NCBI GenBank assembly: GCA_051888775.1
Contig: JBJFCE010000075.1
Coordinates: 1 to 38,498, forward strand
Source: JBJFCE01 sp051888775
GTDB lineage: Bacteria > Bacillota > Clostridia > Lachnospirales > Lachnospiraceae
Reading direction: 5' to 3'
DNA length: 38,498 nucleotides
A program made the translations under genes and the position numbers. The notes beneath the pieces were generated by a model. That model was not told where the DNA came from and ran no database searches. It saw only the letters and a program-made list of their open reading frames with translations. Positions 1 to 9,256 of this stretch are shown one piece after another; within the stretch, counting starts at the first letter, position 1; each line of letters starts with the position of its first letter.

Positions 1-94
1 CTATGACTAACGCCATGTTTTTTCTACGTTTATCAAAGGCTCTGCCCCTGATATGATTTTTTGACTCTGTTGACAGAATACTCCCTTATCAGCA

Positions 95-484
95 TTACGT
101 CAAGCACTTTTTTTCCCAATCCCTGCTCATCTGCGGTGTCCAGAACGGAACATTGTCCCATCTGTCGCGATCCTTCAGGTATTCCTCATTCAGCCAATCC
201 GCCGCTTCACCGATTCCTTCTGCCGTAAAGGGAAAGTCTTTATGATATAATTTTTGCGGATCCGCTTTTTCATATGCAAACGGTCCTTCCCAGATCTGTG
301 CACGCAGAACCGTCGTTCCGTCTCCTTCCTTGACTTCCTTCCCTTCGGCAGTAAGCTTCTCAACCTCCTCCGGGGTATAGGGAATCACTGCCTTTCCGAG
401 ACAAAAGCGCAGTCCTGTCATACTGCCCATATAATTGGTCTTCTTAAAATAATTGAGCGGCATGAAGTTATTTTTATCGATCAT
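95..484 (-). CDS. Conserved hypothetical protein, 129 aa
   Basis: I do not recognise a named family. The product is a soluble, charged protein with no signal peptide or membrane segment. It has an aromatic-rich N-terminal part (NYMGSMTGLRF at about residues 17-27) and a Trp-rich C-terminal part (residues 97-124). It is the last gene of the run that starts at carA, 54 nt downstream of the DUF3592 gene with no terminator between them, so it is probably co-transcribed. An AAGGGAT purine stretch precedes the ATG at a somewhat long distance; an internal ATG at codon 8 is an alternative start. No terminator is visible in the 94 nt left in the window. It is judged real because it continues the operon and because the overlapping plus-strand frame looks like a shadow. 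Confidence 0.7.
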   Translation of the reverse strand: MIDKNNFMPLNYFKKTNYMGSMTGLRFCLGKAVIPYTPEEVEKLTAEGKEVKEGDGTTVLRAQIWEGPFAYEKADPQKLYHKDFPFTAEGIGEAADWLNEEYLKDRDRWDNVPFWTPQMSRDWEKKCLT

Positions 485-538
485 CTTTCTATCATCCCTT
501 TATGATACCTGCCTCACTGTGACGCCCGGTATCACCTG

Positions 539-1264
539 TCATCGAAAATCCTGAATCATCGGATCCGATGTTTGCAATTCTTCTATTGCCACATAATACT
601 TGGACGGTTTCTTGGGATCCACATAGACCGGAATCTGACCTCCCACAAACTGATAGGGATCCTCCCAGATATGTCCGCTTCGATACAGATACGTCATCCC
701 GCTGTAAGGATCCCTGTACTGGCAGTCCACATAATAGGGATGTCTTCCGTTCACCGAATAATGCGTATTTACATCGCTTGCTACAATCGTGGCATTGACA
801 CAATTCCCGTTTTGCAGCAACAATTTTCTGCTGAATGATTTTTTCAACACAGACAAAATGAATGGCAGTCCGACGCACGCAAAAAGTGCTCCCATCCCCA
901 TCAGCATGATTGGCAAGAAATAAGCCATACTTTTGCTTCTTACCGAATATGGATTCCTCGGATCAACATACAGACGAATACTCTGTCCGATATGCATGGA
1001 ACTGCTGTATTCAGAAAGCCCTGTTTCATATTCCTGTCCATCATAAGAATATCTGACAAAAACCGAATGATGCGCATCCCCATCACTGTCATATCTGACC
1101 TGAATGTCCGAAATGGTTCCTTCGATCACCTCTGCTCTGTTTAAAAACTTTTGGGTAGAACGCAAAACACCGATTCCGCTAATCAGCAATGACATTCCTA
1201 CTACGAAAAAGATTCCGCCAAACAGTAGAAACATCCAATTTACTCCGCTATTTTTTTGCTTCAT
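539..1264 (-). CDS. DUF3592 membrane protein, 241 aa
   Basis: This is a membrane protein with two hydrophobic segments (about residues 11-33 and 114-138). Each is linked to a beta-rich soluble domain that ends in a VDP-x-x-P motif: VDPRNP near residue 100 and VDPKKP near 216. That repeated layout is typical of DUF3592 proteins, whose biochemical role is unknown. The ATG at 1264 has a strong GGGGGAG site about 9 nt upstream. The gene lies 27 nt after the argS stop with no terminator, so it belongs to the same transcript as argS. Family assignment comes from motif and topology recognition; function is not inferred. Confidence 0.8.
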   Translation of the reverse strand: MKQKNSGVNWMFLLFGGIFFVVGMSLLISGIGVLRSTQKFLNRAEVIEGTISDIQVRYDSDGDAHHSVFVRYSYDGQEYETGLSEYSSSMHIGQSIRLYVDPRNPYSVRSKSMAYFLPIMLMGMGALFACVGLPFILSVLKKSFSRKLLLQNGNCVNATIVASDVNTHYSVNGRHPYYVDCQYRDPYSGMTYLYRSGHIWEDPYQFVGGQIPVYVDPKKPSKYYVAIEELQTSDPMIQDFR

Positions 1265-1291
1265 ACTTTTGTACTCCCCCTCTAAATATCA

Positions 1292-3058
1292 CTACATTCT
1301 TTCCGGTGCCGAAAAGCCCAGCAGATCGATACAGGTCTCTAATATCTTCTTGGTCAGATTTAAAAGTGCGATCCAGCCTGCCTGTTTTTCAGCATCCTCT
1401 TCCGCCAGAATCTTTGTTTCATGATAAAAACGGTTAAATGCATTGGCAAGATCATAGATATAAGCACAGACTTTATGCGGAGCGACTTCCTCATAAGCGC
1501 TCTTGATCATTGCGTTATAGCCTGCAATCGCCAACATCAGCTCTTTTTCCGAAGCACTCTGTGCCTCACGGATCACAGTTTTCTCAATATCCTTTCCGTT
1601 CTCCCTGTATTTTGCCAGAATGGATTTGATTCGCACGATCGTATACAGGATATATGGACCGGTATCTCCCTCAAAAGAAGTAAAGCGATCAATATCAAAA
1701 ATATAATCCTTACTTGCCTGATTAGACAGATCACCGTACTTTACTGCCGAAAGTCCCACGATCTTTGCTGTCTGTCTTGCTTCCTCCTCGGACTCGGCAT
1801 GACCGTCCATGATCTTTTTGAACATCTCATCATTGATCTCCTTGATAAGATATTCCAGACGCATAACACCGCCGGTACGGGTTTTAAACGGCTTACCGTC
1901 CTTACCGTTCATCGTACCGAAGCCGATGTGGATCAGCTCTGTCTCCGGCTTCACCAGACCGGTCTTTCGTGCACAACGGAAGACCTGTTCAAAGTACAGA
2001 TCCTGACGTTTATCGGTCAGGTAGATCATCTTATCCGGATGATAGGTTGCCATTCGATCCTTGATCGTAGCAAGATCCGTAGTATTATAAAGTGCTGCTC
2101 CGTCTGATTTTAAGATCATACAGGGCGGAATCTCCTTTGTATCGGTTTCTTCCTTGACGTCTACAACAAGCGCACCGTCACTGACATAGGCAAAACCACC
2201 TTTCTTCATATCCTCCACCATGCCCGGAATCAGATCCTGCACATCGGACTCGCCCTTCCAAAGATCGAACTCTACATTCAAATTCGCATAATTTTTCTTT
2301 AAATCGGCTACGGATACATTGATAATATGCTTCCAAAGAGCCCGATAACCACGCACACCGTTCTGAAGCTTAAAAGTTGCCTCCATTGCCTTCTCTTTAT
2401 AATCAGGATCCTCCTTAGATTTTCCGCTGGCTGTCGGATAGATTTCTTCCAACTCGGAAATTGTAAAAGGTGCTTCCTCCGGATATGCTCCGGTATAATC
2501 CTCATCATAATAAGGCAGCTCCGGCTTTCTAAGCTGCAATTCATAAATGATCAGTCCCATCTGTAAGCCCCAGTCTCCCAGATGGATATCTCCGATAACA
2601 TCATGTCCCGCATAGCGGCAGATCCGTTTGATACTCTCACCGATGATTGCAGAACGCAGATGTCCGACGTGTAACGGTTTTGCCACATTCGGTCCGCCGT
2701 AATCAATGATGATCTTCTCTTTCTTGGCAAACGGCTCCATACCGAATTTCTCATCGGCTGCCATCGCTTTCAAAAATTCACAGACAAACTGTTCTGTCAG
2801 CTTCAGGTTCAAAAAGCCCGGTGCAACTGCAGATACTTCGGAAAATACGCTGCTCTCCTGCAAGCCTGCTGCAACCTCCTGCGCAATGATCAGTGGCGCC
2901 TTATGATATTGTTTGGCTCCCGCCATGGCACCGTTACACTGATATTCACACAGATCCGGCCGATTGGATACCGTTACCCTTCCGAGTGCCGCATCATAAC
3001 CGGCTGCTTCAAATGCCTTACCCATTTCTTCCGAAATCATTTCCAATAACTGTTTCAT
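1292..3058 (-). CDS. argS: Arginyl-tRNA synthetase
   Basis: This cytoplasmic class I synthetase charges tRNA-Arg with arginine using ATP. The protein is 588 aa, the usual length. The HIGH-type motif reads HVGH at residues 130-133, preceded by GGPNVAKPL. The ArgRS hallmark GFGTMNGKDGKPFKTR lies before the C-terminal helical anticodon-binding domain, which ends in the expected LGFSAPERM. The start codon overlaps the queH stop by 4 nt (ATGA), suggesting translational coupling. The gene is followed 27 nt later by the DUF3592 gene without a terminator. Confidence 0.98.
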   Translation of the reverse strand: MKQLLEMISEEMGKAFEAAGYDAALGRVTVSNRPDLCEYQCNGAMAGAKQYHKAPLIIAQEVAAGLQESSVFSEVSAVAPGFLNLKLTEQFVCEFLKAMAADEKFGMEPFAKKEKIIIDYGGPNVAKPLHVGHLRSAIIGESIKRICRYAGHDVIGDIHLGDWGLQMGLIIYELQLRKPELPYYDEDYTGAYPEEAPFTISELEEIYPTASGKSKEDPDYKEKAMEATFKLQNGVRGYRALWKHIINVSVADLKKNYANLNVEFDLWKGESDVQDLIPGMVEDMKKGGFAYVSDGALVVDVKEETDTKEIPPCMILKSDGAALYNTTDLATIKDRMATYHPDKMIYLTDKRQDLYFEQVFRCARKTGLVKPETELIHIGFGTMNGKDGKPFKTRTGGVMRLEYLIKEINDEMFKKIMDGHAESEEEARQTAKIVGLSAVKYGDLSNQASKDYIFDIDRFTSFEGDTGPYILYTIVRIKSILAKYRENGKDIEKTVIREAQSASEKELMLAIAGYNAMIKSAYEEVAPHKVCAYIYDLANAFNRFYHETKILAEEDAEKQAGWIALLNLTKKILETCIDLLGFSAPERM

Positions 3059-3741
3059 AAATCTCCCTGCTCCTTCTGCTTTTGCGCCCTCCGGCGCTCT
3101 GCCTTAGAATAGATACATCCGCAATAATCCTGTCTGTAAAGCTGAAACTGTTCGGACAGACGAATAGATCGCAGATACCCATTTTTCTTTTTAAAATCGG
3201 ATACCAGATACGGTACTTTGAATTCCTCGGAAAGCCGCTCTCCGATTTCATTCAGCTTCTGCGCGTTTTTCAGTGGGCTGATCGATAAGGTTGTCGTAAA
3301 ATAGTCAAACTGCCCTTTTTTAGCCACCTCTGCCGTTTCCCGCAGACGCATCTCATAACACAAAAAGCAGCGCTCTTTACCTTCCGGACACTGCTCCCTG
3401 CCTTTTGCCATCTCCAGAAACACCTGCGGCGTATATGCGCCTTCCAGAATCTTGATCGGATAGGCTCCTGTGGTCGAATTCATACCTTCCAGATTGCCCG
3501 TCTCCAACTGCCTGTTATACTCAGAAATCAGACGTTTCTCCTCTTCCAGACGCTTCCGGTATTCCGGCTCTATTGTAATATTCGGATTGTAATAAAATAC
3601 CGTGATTCTGAAATACTCCCTCAGATATTCCATACAATAGCTGCTGCATGGAGCACAACAGGAATGTAATAGTAATGTTTTGCCACGATTACATTCTTTT
3701 TCCAGAATCCGGTCCAGCTCCTTTTGATAATTGCGGTTCAT
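3055..3741 (-). CDS. queH: Epoxyqueuosine reductase QueH
   Basis: QueH catalyses the last step of queuosine synthesis, reducing epoxyqueuosine to queuosine in the wobble position of GUN-anticodon tRNAs. It is the non-orthologous replacement of QueG in many anaerobes. At 228 aa it has the family cysteines: CC at residues 28-29 and C32 in HSCCAPC, CFLC at 125-128, and CGC at 207-209, which in the family bind a [4Fe-4S] cluster and a second metal. TTTLSISPLKN (about 149-159) is also typical. Both ends overlap neighbours by 4 nt (ATGA), upstream with the EAL protein and downstream with argS. Confidence 0.95.
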   Translation of the reverse strand: MNRNYQKELDRILEKECNRGKTLLLHSCCAPCSSYCMEYLREYFRITVFYYNPNITIEPEYRKRLEEEKRLISEYNRQLETGNLEGMNSTTGAYPIKILEGAYTPQVFLEMAKGREQCPEGKERCFLCYEMRLRETAEVAKKGQFDYFTTTLSISPLKNAQKLNEIGERLSEEFKVPYLVSDFKKKNGYLRSIRLSEQFQLYRQDYCGCIYSKAERRRAQKQKEQGDL

Positions 3742-6008
3742 GCTCCCTCCGCACAGTCACAATACTGTCTGATATATTCCTCCATCGGAACCGGCTTTGC
3801 ATAATAGTATCCCTGTACTCTGCGACAGCCGATCTTACGAAGCAGTACTACCTGCTGTTCGGTTTCAACACCCTCACAGATAACTTCCAGTCCGAGCCCT
3901 TCTGCCATTTCAATGATCTTCTGCAGAATCAGGGTACTGGACTGGGATGTAATCGACTCACTGAAAAATTCACGGTCGATCTTTAAGATATCAAACGGCA
4001 TATCCTTTAATACATTCAAAGAAGAATAACCAGATCCGAAATCGTCCATTGCCAACGGGATATTCTCTTTTTTCAAACCTTTCAAAATATCGATCATCCG
4101 GTCACGGTCATCAAACAGTGCGGTTTCGGTAACCTCCAGTTCAATATACTGTCTCGGAATCTCATACCGTTCCAATATCTCCGTAACATGTTCGATATAT
4201 TCCGGATTATGCAACAGTATCCGGGACTGGTTAATGGAAACAGGATATACTGTTTTCCCTTCCTTCATTATCTGCTGCATACGTTTGCATACCGTCTCTA
4301 GCATGTAGAAATCAAGTTTTTCAATAAAACCATTCTGCTCAAATACCGGAATAAATTCATCCGGGTAGACCATATTGCCATCCGGTTTGATCCATCTGAC
4401 AAGTGCTTCCGCTCCTGCGACCCGGTTTTCCTGAACATCCCATTTTGCCTGCAGATAAACCTTGAATTCTCCCGTGTCCAATGCATGCTGCATCTCGGAT
4501 TCAATCTTATCCTTTTTACGCATCTCCATCAAAATCGCATCAGAATAATATGCGACATTCTCTGTATCCTCTCCGGAAAGAGAACGCCTTGCCACATTAG
4601 CCCGGTCTATCATAACATCAATATCACGATCCTGTTTTCTTCTTTGATATACACCGAATTTCATACGGATCGGATACTTGATCCCACTCACTGCCGCATA
4701 GCTGTTCACCATGTCACAGTACTGCTGTCTGCGCTGCATAACGTCGGCATCATTGAGTGTTAATGCCAGAAACTGGTCAGAATCCATACGGACACACAAT
4801 TCCTTATCCGAGTAAAGCTCCCTGTAAATATCAACGCACGCTTTCAACAGTTCATCTGCACGCAGATGTCCGTATGAGTCATTAATATAACGGAAATTGG
4901 AAATGTCAAAACGCTGGATCAGATAAGGAGACTCCGCATGCAGTTCCAGAATATTCATAGCCTCCTTACGGAAGAAATTCACATTCTTTCCCTGCGTTAC
5001 CTCATCCGTATATGCCAGCTTCTCCATACGTTTTGTAACACCTTTAGAATAAAAGTATACAAACACCATCGGAATCATGGTCATCAGCATCAATAAGATC
5101 ATAAAATTGACCGTACGCTGCATATAAGCATACATTTCCATCATCTTGCTTCGCTGATCCATGACAGCTACCACATAAATATCTTCCACACCTTCTATTT
5201 TTTCGGAAGTGATCAAATTCTTATGAGAATCCGCTCCGGTAATGATCACACTCTGACTTCCGTTAGTACGGATATCCGCTTTCAGTTCCTGAATCTTGAT
5301 CATGGAACTGTTCTCTCCGTCCGATAATGTACTGAGCTGGGTAAAAAAGTTTCCCGTACTCGTACCCTCGACCGAAACATCCTCATGATCATTCACATCC
5401 AGAATCTGTCCGTCTTTAGTGATCAGGTAACACTGGCAGTCATCATTCACTTCTTTATACATCTCATCCTGCAAAATTCCCGTACAGTCATAAAAAGCAA
5501 GCAAATATCCCTTCTGACCGTCCGGATGCGTGGTCGCAACCGGAAACATCAGATATCTGTCATTCAATGTCCAAATATCCTGAACAACATGGATACCTTC
5601 CAGACCGGACTCCTGCACTTTCCCCCATAGTGAAACAGCGTCCTGACCGGAAATGCGTCCGCTTTCCGTATAAATCTCATCATTTTTCACATAGACTGCT
5701 TTTTCAAAATTTCCAAATCGACAAAGACGTCTCAGAATTTCGCTGTATAAGGCCGCACTATCCCTGCGGACTGTAGAAATCTCCAATCCGCTCTGCGCTA
5801 CGAGTTCATTCTGTCCTGCAAAATACTCTTGTGTCAGTTTTCCTGCCTGTATTACAAGGTCGCCCTGCCTCCCCCTGACCTGCGCCACACTTGTATGATA
5901 CACATCCATAACGTGTATCAGGCAGATAACCATACACAAGACATACACTATCACAGAACGAACAATTGCATGATACAATTCCTTATTTGTTACCGTAAGT
6001 GTTCTCAT
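3738..6008 (-). CDS. Membrane GGDEF(degenerate)-EAL c-di-GMP phosphodiesterase
   Basis: This is a 756 aa signalling protein. A TM helix at about 15-34 and a second at 301-321 enclose an extracytoplasmic sensor region of about 265 residues. A GGDEF fold (334-490) follows with DSDQF at 409-413 in place of the GGDEF motif, so cyclase activity is unlikely. The EAL domain (about 500-745) keeps EALVRW at 534-539, SINQS, LEVTET, DDFGSGYSSL at 655-664, ILKID, EGVET and the QGYYYAKP tail, so it is predicted to hydrolyse c-di-GMP. The start lies 41 nt after carB and the stop overlaps queH by 4 nt. The Shine-Dalgarno sequence is poor (AGGGGTA at long spacing), hinting at low expression. The sensor ligand is unknown. 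Confidence 0.95.
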   Translation of the reverse strand: MRTLTVTNKELYHAIVRSVIVYVLCMVICLIHVMDVYHTSVAQVRGRQGDLVIQAGKLTQEYFAGQNELVAQSGLEISTVRRDSAALYSEILRRLCRFGNFEKAVYVKNDEIYTESGRISGQDAVSLWGKVQESGLEGIHVVQDIWTLNDRYLMFPVATTHPDGQKGYLLAFYDCTGILQDEMYKEVNDDCQCYLITKDGQILDVNDHEDVSVEGTSTGNFFTQLSTLSDGENSSMIKIQELKADIRTNGSQSVIITGADSHKNLITSEKIEGVEDIYVVAVMDQRSKMMEMYAYMQRTVNFMILLMLMTMIPMVFVYFYSKGVTKRMEKLAYTDEVTQGKNVNFFRKEAMNILELHAESPYLIQRFDISNFRYINDSYGHLRADELLKACVDIYRELYSDKELCVRMDSDQFLALTLNDADVMQRRQQYCDMVNSYAAVSGIKYPIRMKFGVYQRRKQDRDIDVMIDRANVARRSLSGEDTENVAYYSDAILMEMRKKDKIESEMQHALDTGEFKVYLQAKWDVQENRVAGAEALVRWIKPDGNMVYPDEFIPVFEQNGFIEKLDFYMLETVCKRMQQIMKEGKTVYPVSINQSRILLHNPEYIEHVTEILERYEIPRQYIELEVTETALFDDRDRMIDILKGLKKENIPLAMDDFGSGYSSLNVLKDMPFDILKIDREFFSESITSQSSTLILQKIIEMAEGLGLEVICEGVETEQQVVLLRKIGCRRVQGYYYAKPVPMEEYIRQYCDCAEGA

Positions 6009-6049
6009 GTTTTGCTATAGTACCCCTGTTTTATTGCCAATACCCTCTC

Positions 6050-9000
6050 TTATCGCTTTGCAATCCCCGCAATATCTATCAACGTCATATCTGTCGTGTC
6101 TGCATTTTCCAGACTCGTCACAAGTGCTCTTGCCGTATCCAGCGAGGTCAGGCAGTTAACACCTGTCTCGATCGCAGTACGTCTGATCAGGAATCCGTCT
6201 CTTGATTTATCCCTTCCCTGCGTCGGCGTATCGATTACAAGATCGATCTTATGACCGAGGATCAGGTCCATGACCGTCGGGGACTCCTGATGAATCTTAT
6301 TGACCTTACGTGCCTTGACACCCGCTTCATTGAGTGCCGCTGCCGTACTTCTGGTTGCGTATATCGTATAACCGAGTTTTTCAAAACGGCGGCCGATCTC
6401 AATCGCTTCTCCCTTGTCCGCATCCTTGACGGTAATGATCATCTGCTTATACTTGGGCAGATCCACACCTGCTCCGAGGAATGCCTTATAAAGTGCTTCG
6501 TTAAAGTTCCTGCCGATTCCGAGGCATTCACCTGTGGACTTCATCTCCGGTCCTAAGCTGATCTCGGCTCCCCTGATCTTTTCAAAAGAAAATACCGGCA
6601 TTTTGATTGCTACATAATCCGCTTCCGGCTGAAGTCCCGGCTCATAACCGAGTCCGCGGATCGTATTACCGATGATGACCTTAGTCGCCAGATCTACGAT
6701 CGGAATTCCCGTAACCTTGCTGATATAAGGAACAGTACGGCTGGATCGGGGATTGACCTCAATTACATAAACTTCTTCTCCGACTGCGATAAACTGAATA
6801 TTGATCAGCCCTTTGACATGCAGAGCCATTGCCAGTCTTCTGGAATACTCTGCGATCGTCTCTTTGACCTTTTCACTGACGGTCGGTGCCGGATAGACGG
6901 AAATACTGTCTCCGGAATGAACGCCGGTTCTCTCAATATGCTCCATGATACCGGGAATCAGAATATCGGTACCGTCACATACCGCATCCACTTCAAGCTC
7001 CTTGCCCATCAGATATTTGTCTACGAGGATCGGATGATCCTGCTCATAGCGGTTAATGACCGCCATAAATTCTTCGATTTCTTCATCGGACAGCGCAATC
7101 TGCATGCCCTGTCCGCCCAGTACATAGGACGGTCTGACAAGCACCGGATATCCCAGTCTGTTCGCTACTTCCTTTGCCTGCTCTGCCGTATAGACCGTAC
7201 CGCCGGCAGCACGCGGGATCTCTGTCTGCTGTAAGATCTGATCAAACAGCTCACGATCCTCTGCCGCATCCACATCCTCTGCCTTGGTTCCGAGGATCGG
7301 TACGCCCATCTTCATCAGACTTTCGGTCAGTTTAATCGCCGTCTGCCCTCCGAACTGTACAACAGCACCGTCCGGCTTTTCAATATTGACAATATTCTCC
7401 ACATCCTCCGGTGTCAGCGGTTCAAAGTACAGCTTATCGGCAATATCAAAGTCGGTGCTGACTGTCTCCGGATTGTTGTTGATAATGATCGTCTCATATC
7501 CTTCCTTGGCAAACGCCCAGGTCGCATGTACGGAACAGTAATCGAATTCGATTCCCTGTCCGATACGGATCGGTCCGGACCCGAGGACCAGTACCTTTTT
7601 CTCCGGTCTTGTCTCCACTGCCTCGTTTTCTCCGCCGAATACCGAATAATAATACGGCGTACTTGCAGCAAATTCCGCTGCACAGGTATCTACCATCTTA
7701 AACGCCGCTACGATACCGTTTTCATACCGCATATTCTTGATTTCTTCCGCTGTCTTTCCGGTCAGTCTTGCGATAACAGTATCCGGAAATTCCAGTCTCT
7801 TTGCCTCTTTTAACAGCTCCACTGTCAACGGCTGTGTTTCAAGCGTATGTTCCATACGTGTCAAAACGGCAATCTTATCTATAAACCAATGATCCACCAT
7901 CGTAATCTCATGGATCGTATCATAATCAATGCCTTTTCTCAGAGCCTCGGCAATCACAAAGATTCTCTGATCGTCCACAATCTTTAACCGTTCGATCAGT
8001 TCTTCCTTTGTCAATGCGGTAAAGTCATAGCTTCGCAGACAGTCCACATGCTGCTCCAAAGAACGCAATGCTTTCATCAGAGCACCTTCAAAATTGGTGC
8101 AGATACTCATGACCTCTCCGGTTGCTTTCATCTGTGTGGTCAGTGTTCTCTTGGCTGTGATGAATTTATCAAACGGCAGACGCGGGATCTTGACAACACA
8201 GTAATCCAGAGTCGGCTCAAAGCTTGCATAGGTCTTTCCGGTAATGGCATTTTTAATCTCATCAAGCGTATAACCGAGCGCAATCTTTGCAGCAACCTTG
8301 GCAATCGGATAACCGGTTGCTTTACTTGCAAGCGCCGATGAACGGCTGACACGGGGATTGACTTCAATGACACAGTATTCAAAGCTTGTCGGATGAAGTG
8401 CAAACTGTACGTTACAGCCTCCCGTGATCTCCAGCTCGCTGATGATATTCAGGGCAGAGGTACGAAGCATCTGATATTCCTTATCCGATAATGTCTGGGA
8501 AGGTGCCACTACGATACTGTCTCCGGTATGTACCCCGACCGGATCGATATTCTCCATATTGCAGACCGTGATCACATTGCCGGCGCCGTCACGCATAACC
8601 TCGTATTCGATTTCCTTCCAGCCTGCGATACAGCGTTCCACCAGAACCTGACCCACACGGGAAAGTCTGAGTCCGTTTTCCAGAATCTCTTCCAGTTCTG
8701 CCTGATTATGGGCAATTCCGCCGCCGGAACCGCCAAGTGTATATGCCGGGCGCAGTACGACCGGATACCCGATCTTCTTACTGAATGCCACACCGTCTTC
8801 CACATTTTCAACGACTAAAGATGCTGCAACCGGTTCGCCCAGTTTCTCCATTGTATTCTTAAATTCCAGACGATCCTCTGCTTTCTTGATCGTCATGGCG
8901 GTTGTACCAATCAGCTTCACGCCGTGCTTGTCAAGGAAGCCGGATTCTGCAAGCTCCATACCGAGATTTAAGCCGGCCTGACCTCCAAGGGTCGGCAGAA

Positions 9001-9256
9001 CACTGTCCGGTTTTTCTTTTATAATAATCTGCTCCAGCACTTTTGCGGTCAACGGCTCGATATAGACCTTATCCGCAATATCGCCGTCTGTCATGATCGT
9101 AGCAGGGTTGGAGTTTACGAGAACGACCTCGATGCCTTCTTCTTTCAGTGAACGGCACGCCTGTGTTCCTGCGTAATCAAATTCTGCAGCCTGTCCGATA
9201 ACGATAGGACCGGAACCAATGACGAGTACTTTTTTTATGTTCGGATTCTTAGGCAT
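6050..9256 (-). CDS. carB: Carbamoyl phosphate synthase large subunit
   Basis: CarB makes carbamoyl phosphate from bicarbonate, ammonia delivered by CarA, and two ATP, feeding pyrimidine and arginine synthesis. The 1068 aa length is standard. Two homologous ATP-grasp halves are visible, each opening with a GSGP motif (VIGSGPIVIGQ at about residues 12-22 and VLGSGPIRIGQ near 560). Each half has the EVNPR(V/S)SRSS/SRTV signature. A C-terminal MGS-like regulatory domain follows from about residue 940. The start overlaps the carA stop by 8 nt, so the two subunits are translationally coupled. Confidence 0.98.
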   Translation of the reverse strand: MPKNPNIKKVLVIGSGPIVIGQAAEFDYAGTQACRSLKEEGIEVVLVNSNPATIMTDGDIADKVYIEPLTAKVLEQIIIKEKPDSVLPTLGGQAGLNLGMELAESGFLDKHGVKLIGTTAMTIKKAEDRLEFKNTMEKLGEPVAASLVVENVEDGVAFSKKIGYPVVLRPAYTLGGSGGGIAHNQAELEEILENGLRLSRVGQVLVERCIAGWKEIEYEVMRDGAGNVITVCNMENIDPVGVHTGDSIVVAPSQTLSDKEYQMLRTSALNIISELEITGGCNVQFALHPTSFEYCVIEVNPRVSRSSALASKATGYPIAKVAAKIALGYTLDEIKNAITGKTYASFEPTLDYCVVKIPRLPFDKFITAKRTLTTQMKATGEVMSICTNFEGALMKALRSLEQHVDCLRSYDFTALTKEELIERLKIVDDQRIFVIAEALRKGIDYDTIHEITMVDHWFIDKIAVLTRMEHTLETQPLTVELLKEAKRLEFPDTVIARLTGKTAEEIKNMRYENGIVAAFKMVDTCAAEFAASTPYYYSVFGGENEAVETRPEKKVLVLGSGPIRIGQGIEFDYCSVHATWAFAKEGYETIIINNNPETVSTDFDIADKLYFEPLTPEDVENIVNIEKPDGAVVQFGGQTAIKLTESLMKMGVPILGTKAEDVDAAEDRELFDQILQQTEIPRAAGGTVYTAEQAKEVANRLGYPVLVRPSYVLGGQGMQIALSDEEIEEFMAVINRYEQDHPILVDKYLMGKELEVDAVCDGTDILIPGIMEHIERTGVHSGDSISVYPAPTVSEKVKETIAEYSRRLAMALHVKGLINIQFIAVGEEVYVIEVNPRSSRTVPYISKVTGIPIVDLATKVIIGNTIRGLGYEPGLQPEADYVAIKMPVFSFEKIRGAEISLGPEMKSTGECLGIGRNFNEALYKAFLGAGVDLPKYKQMIITVKDADKGEAIEIGRRFEKLGYTIYATRSTAAALNEAGVKARKVNKIHQESPTVMDLILGHKIDLVIDTPTQGRDKSRDGFLIRRTAIETGVNCLTSLDTARALVTSLENADTTDMTLIDIAGIAKR

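Noticed and set aside
1..94. Terminator or gene at the window start
   Set aside because: Only a short TCTGTCAACAGA palindrome near 75-86 is seen, without a clear T run or a reading frame.
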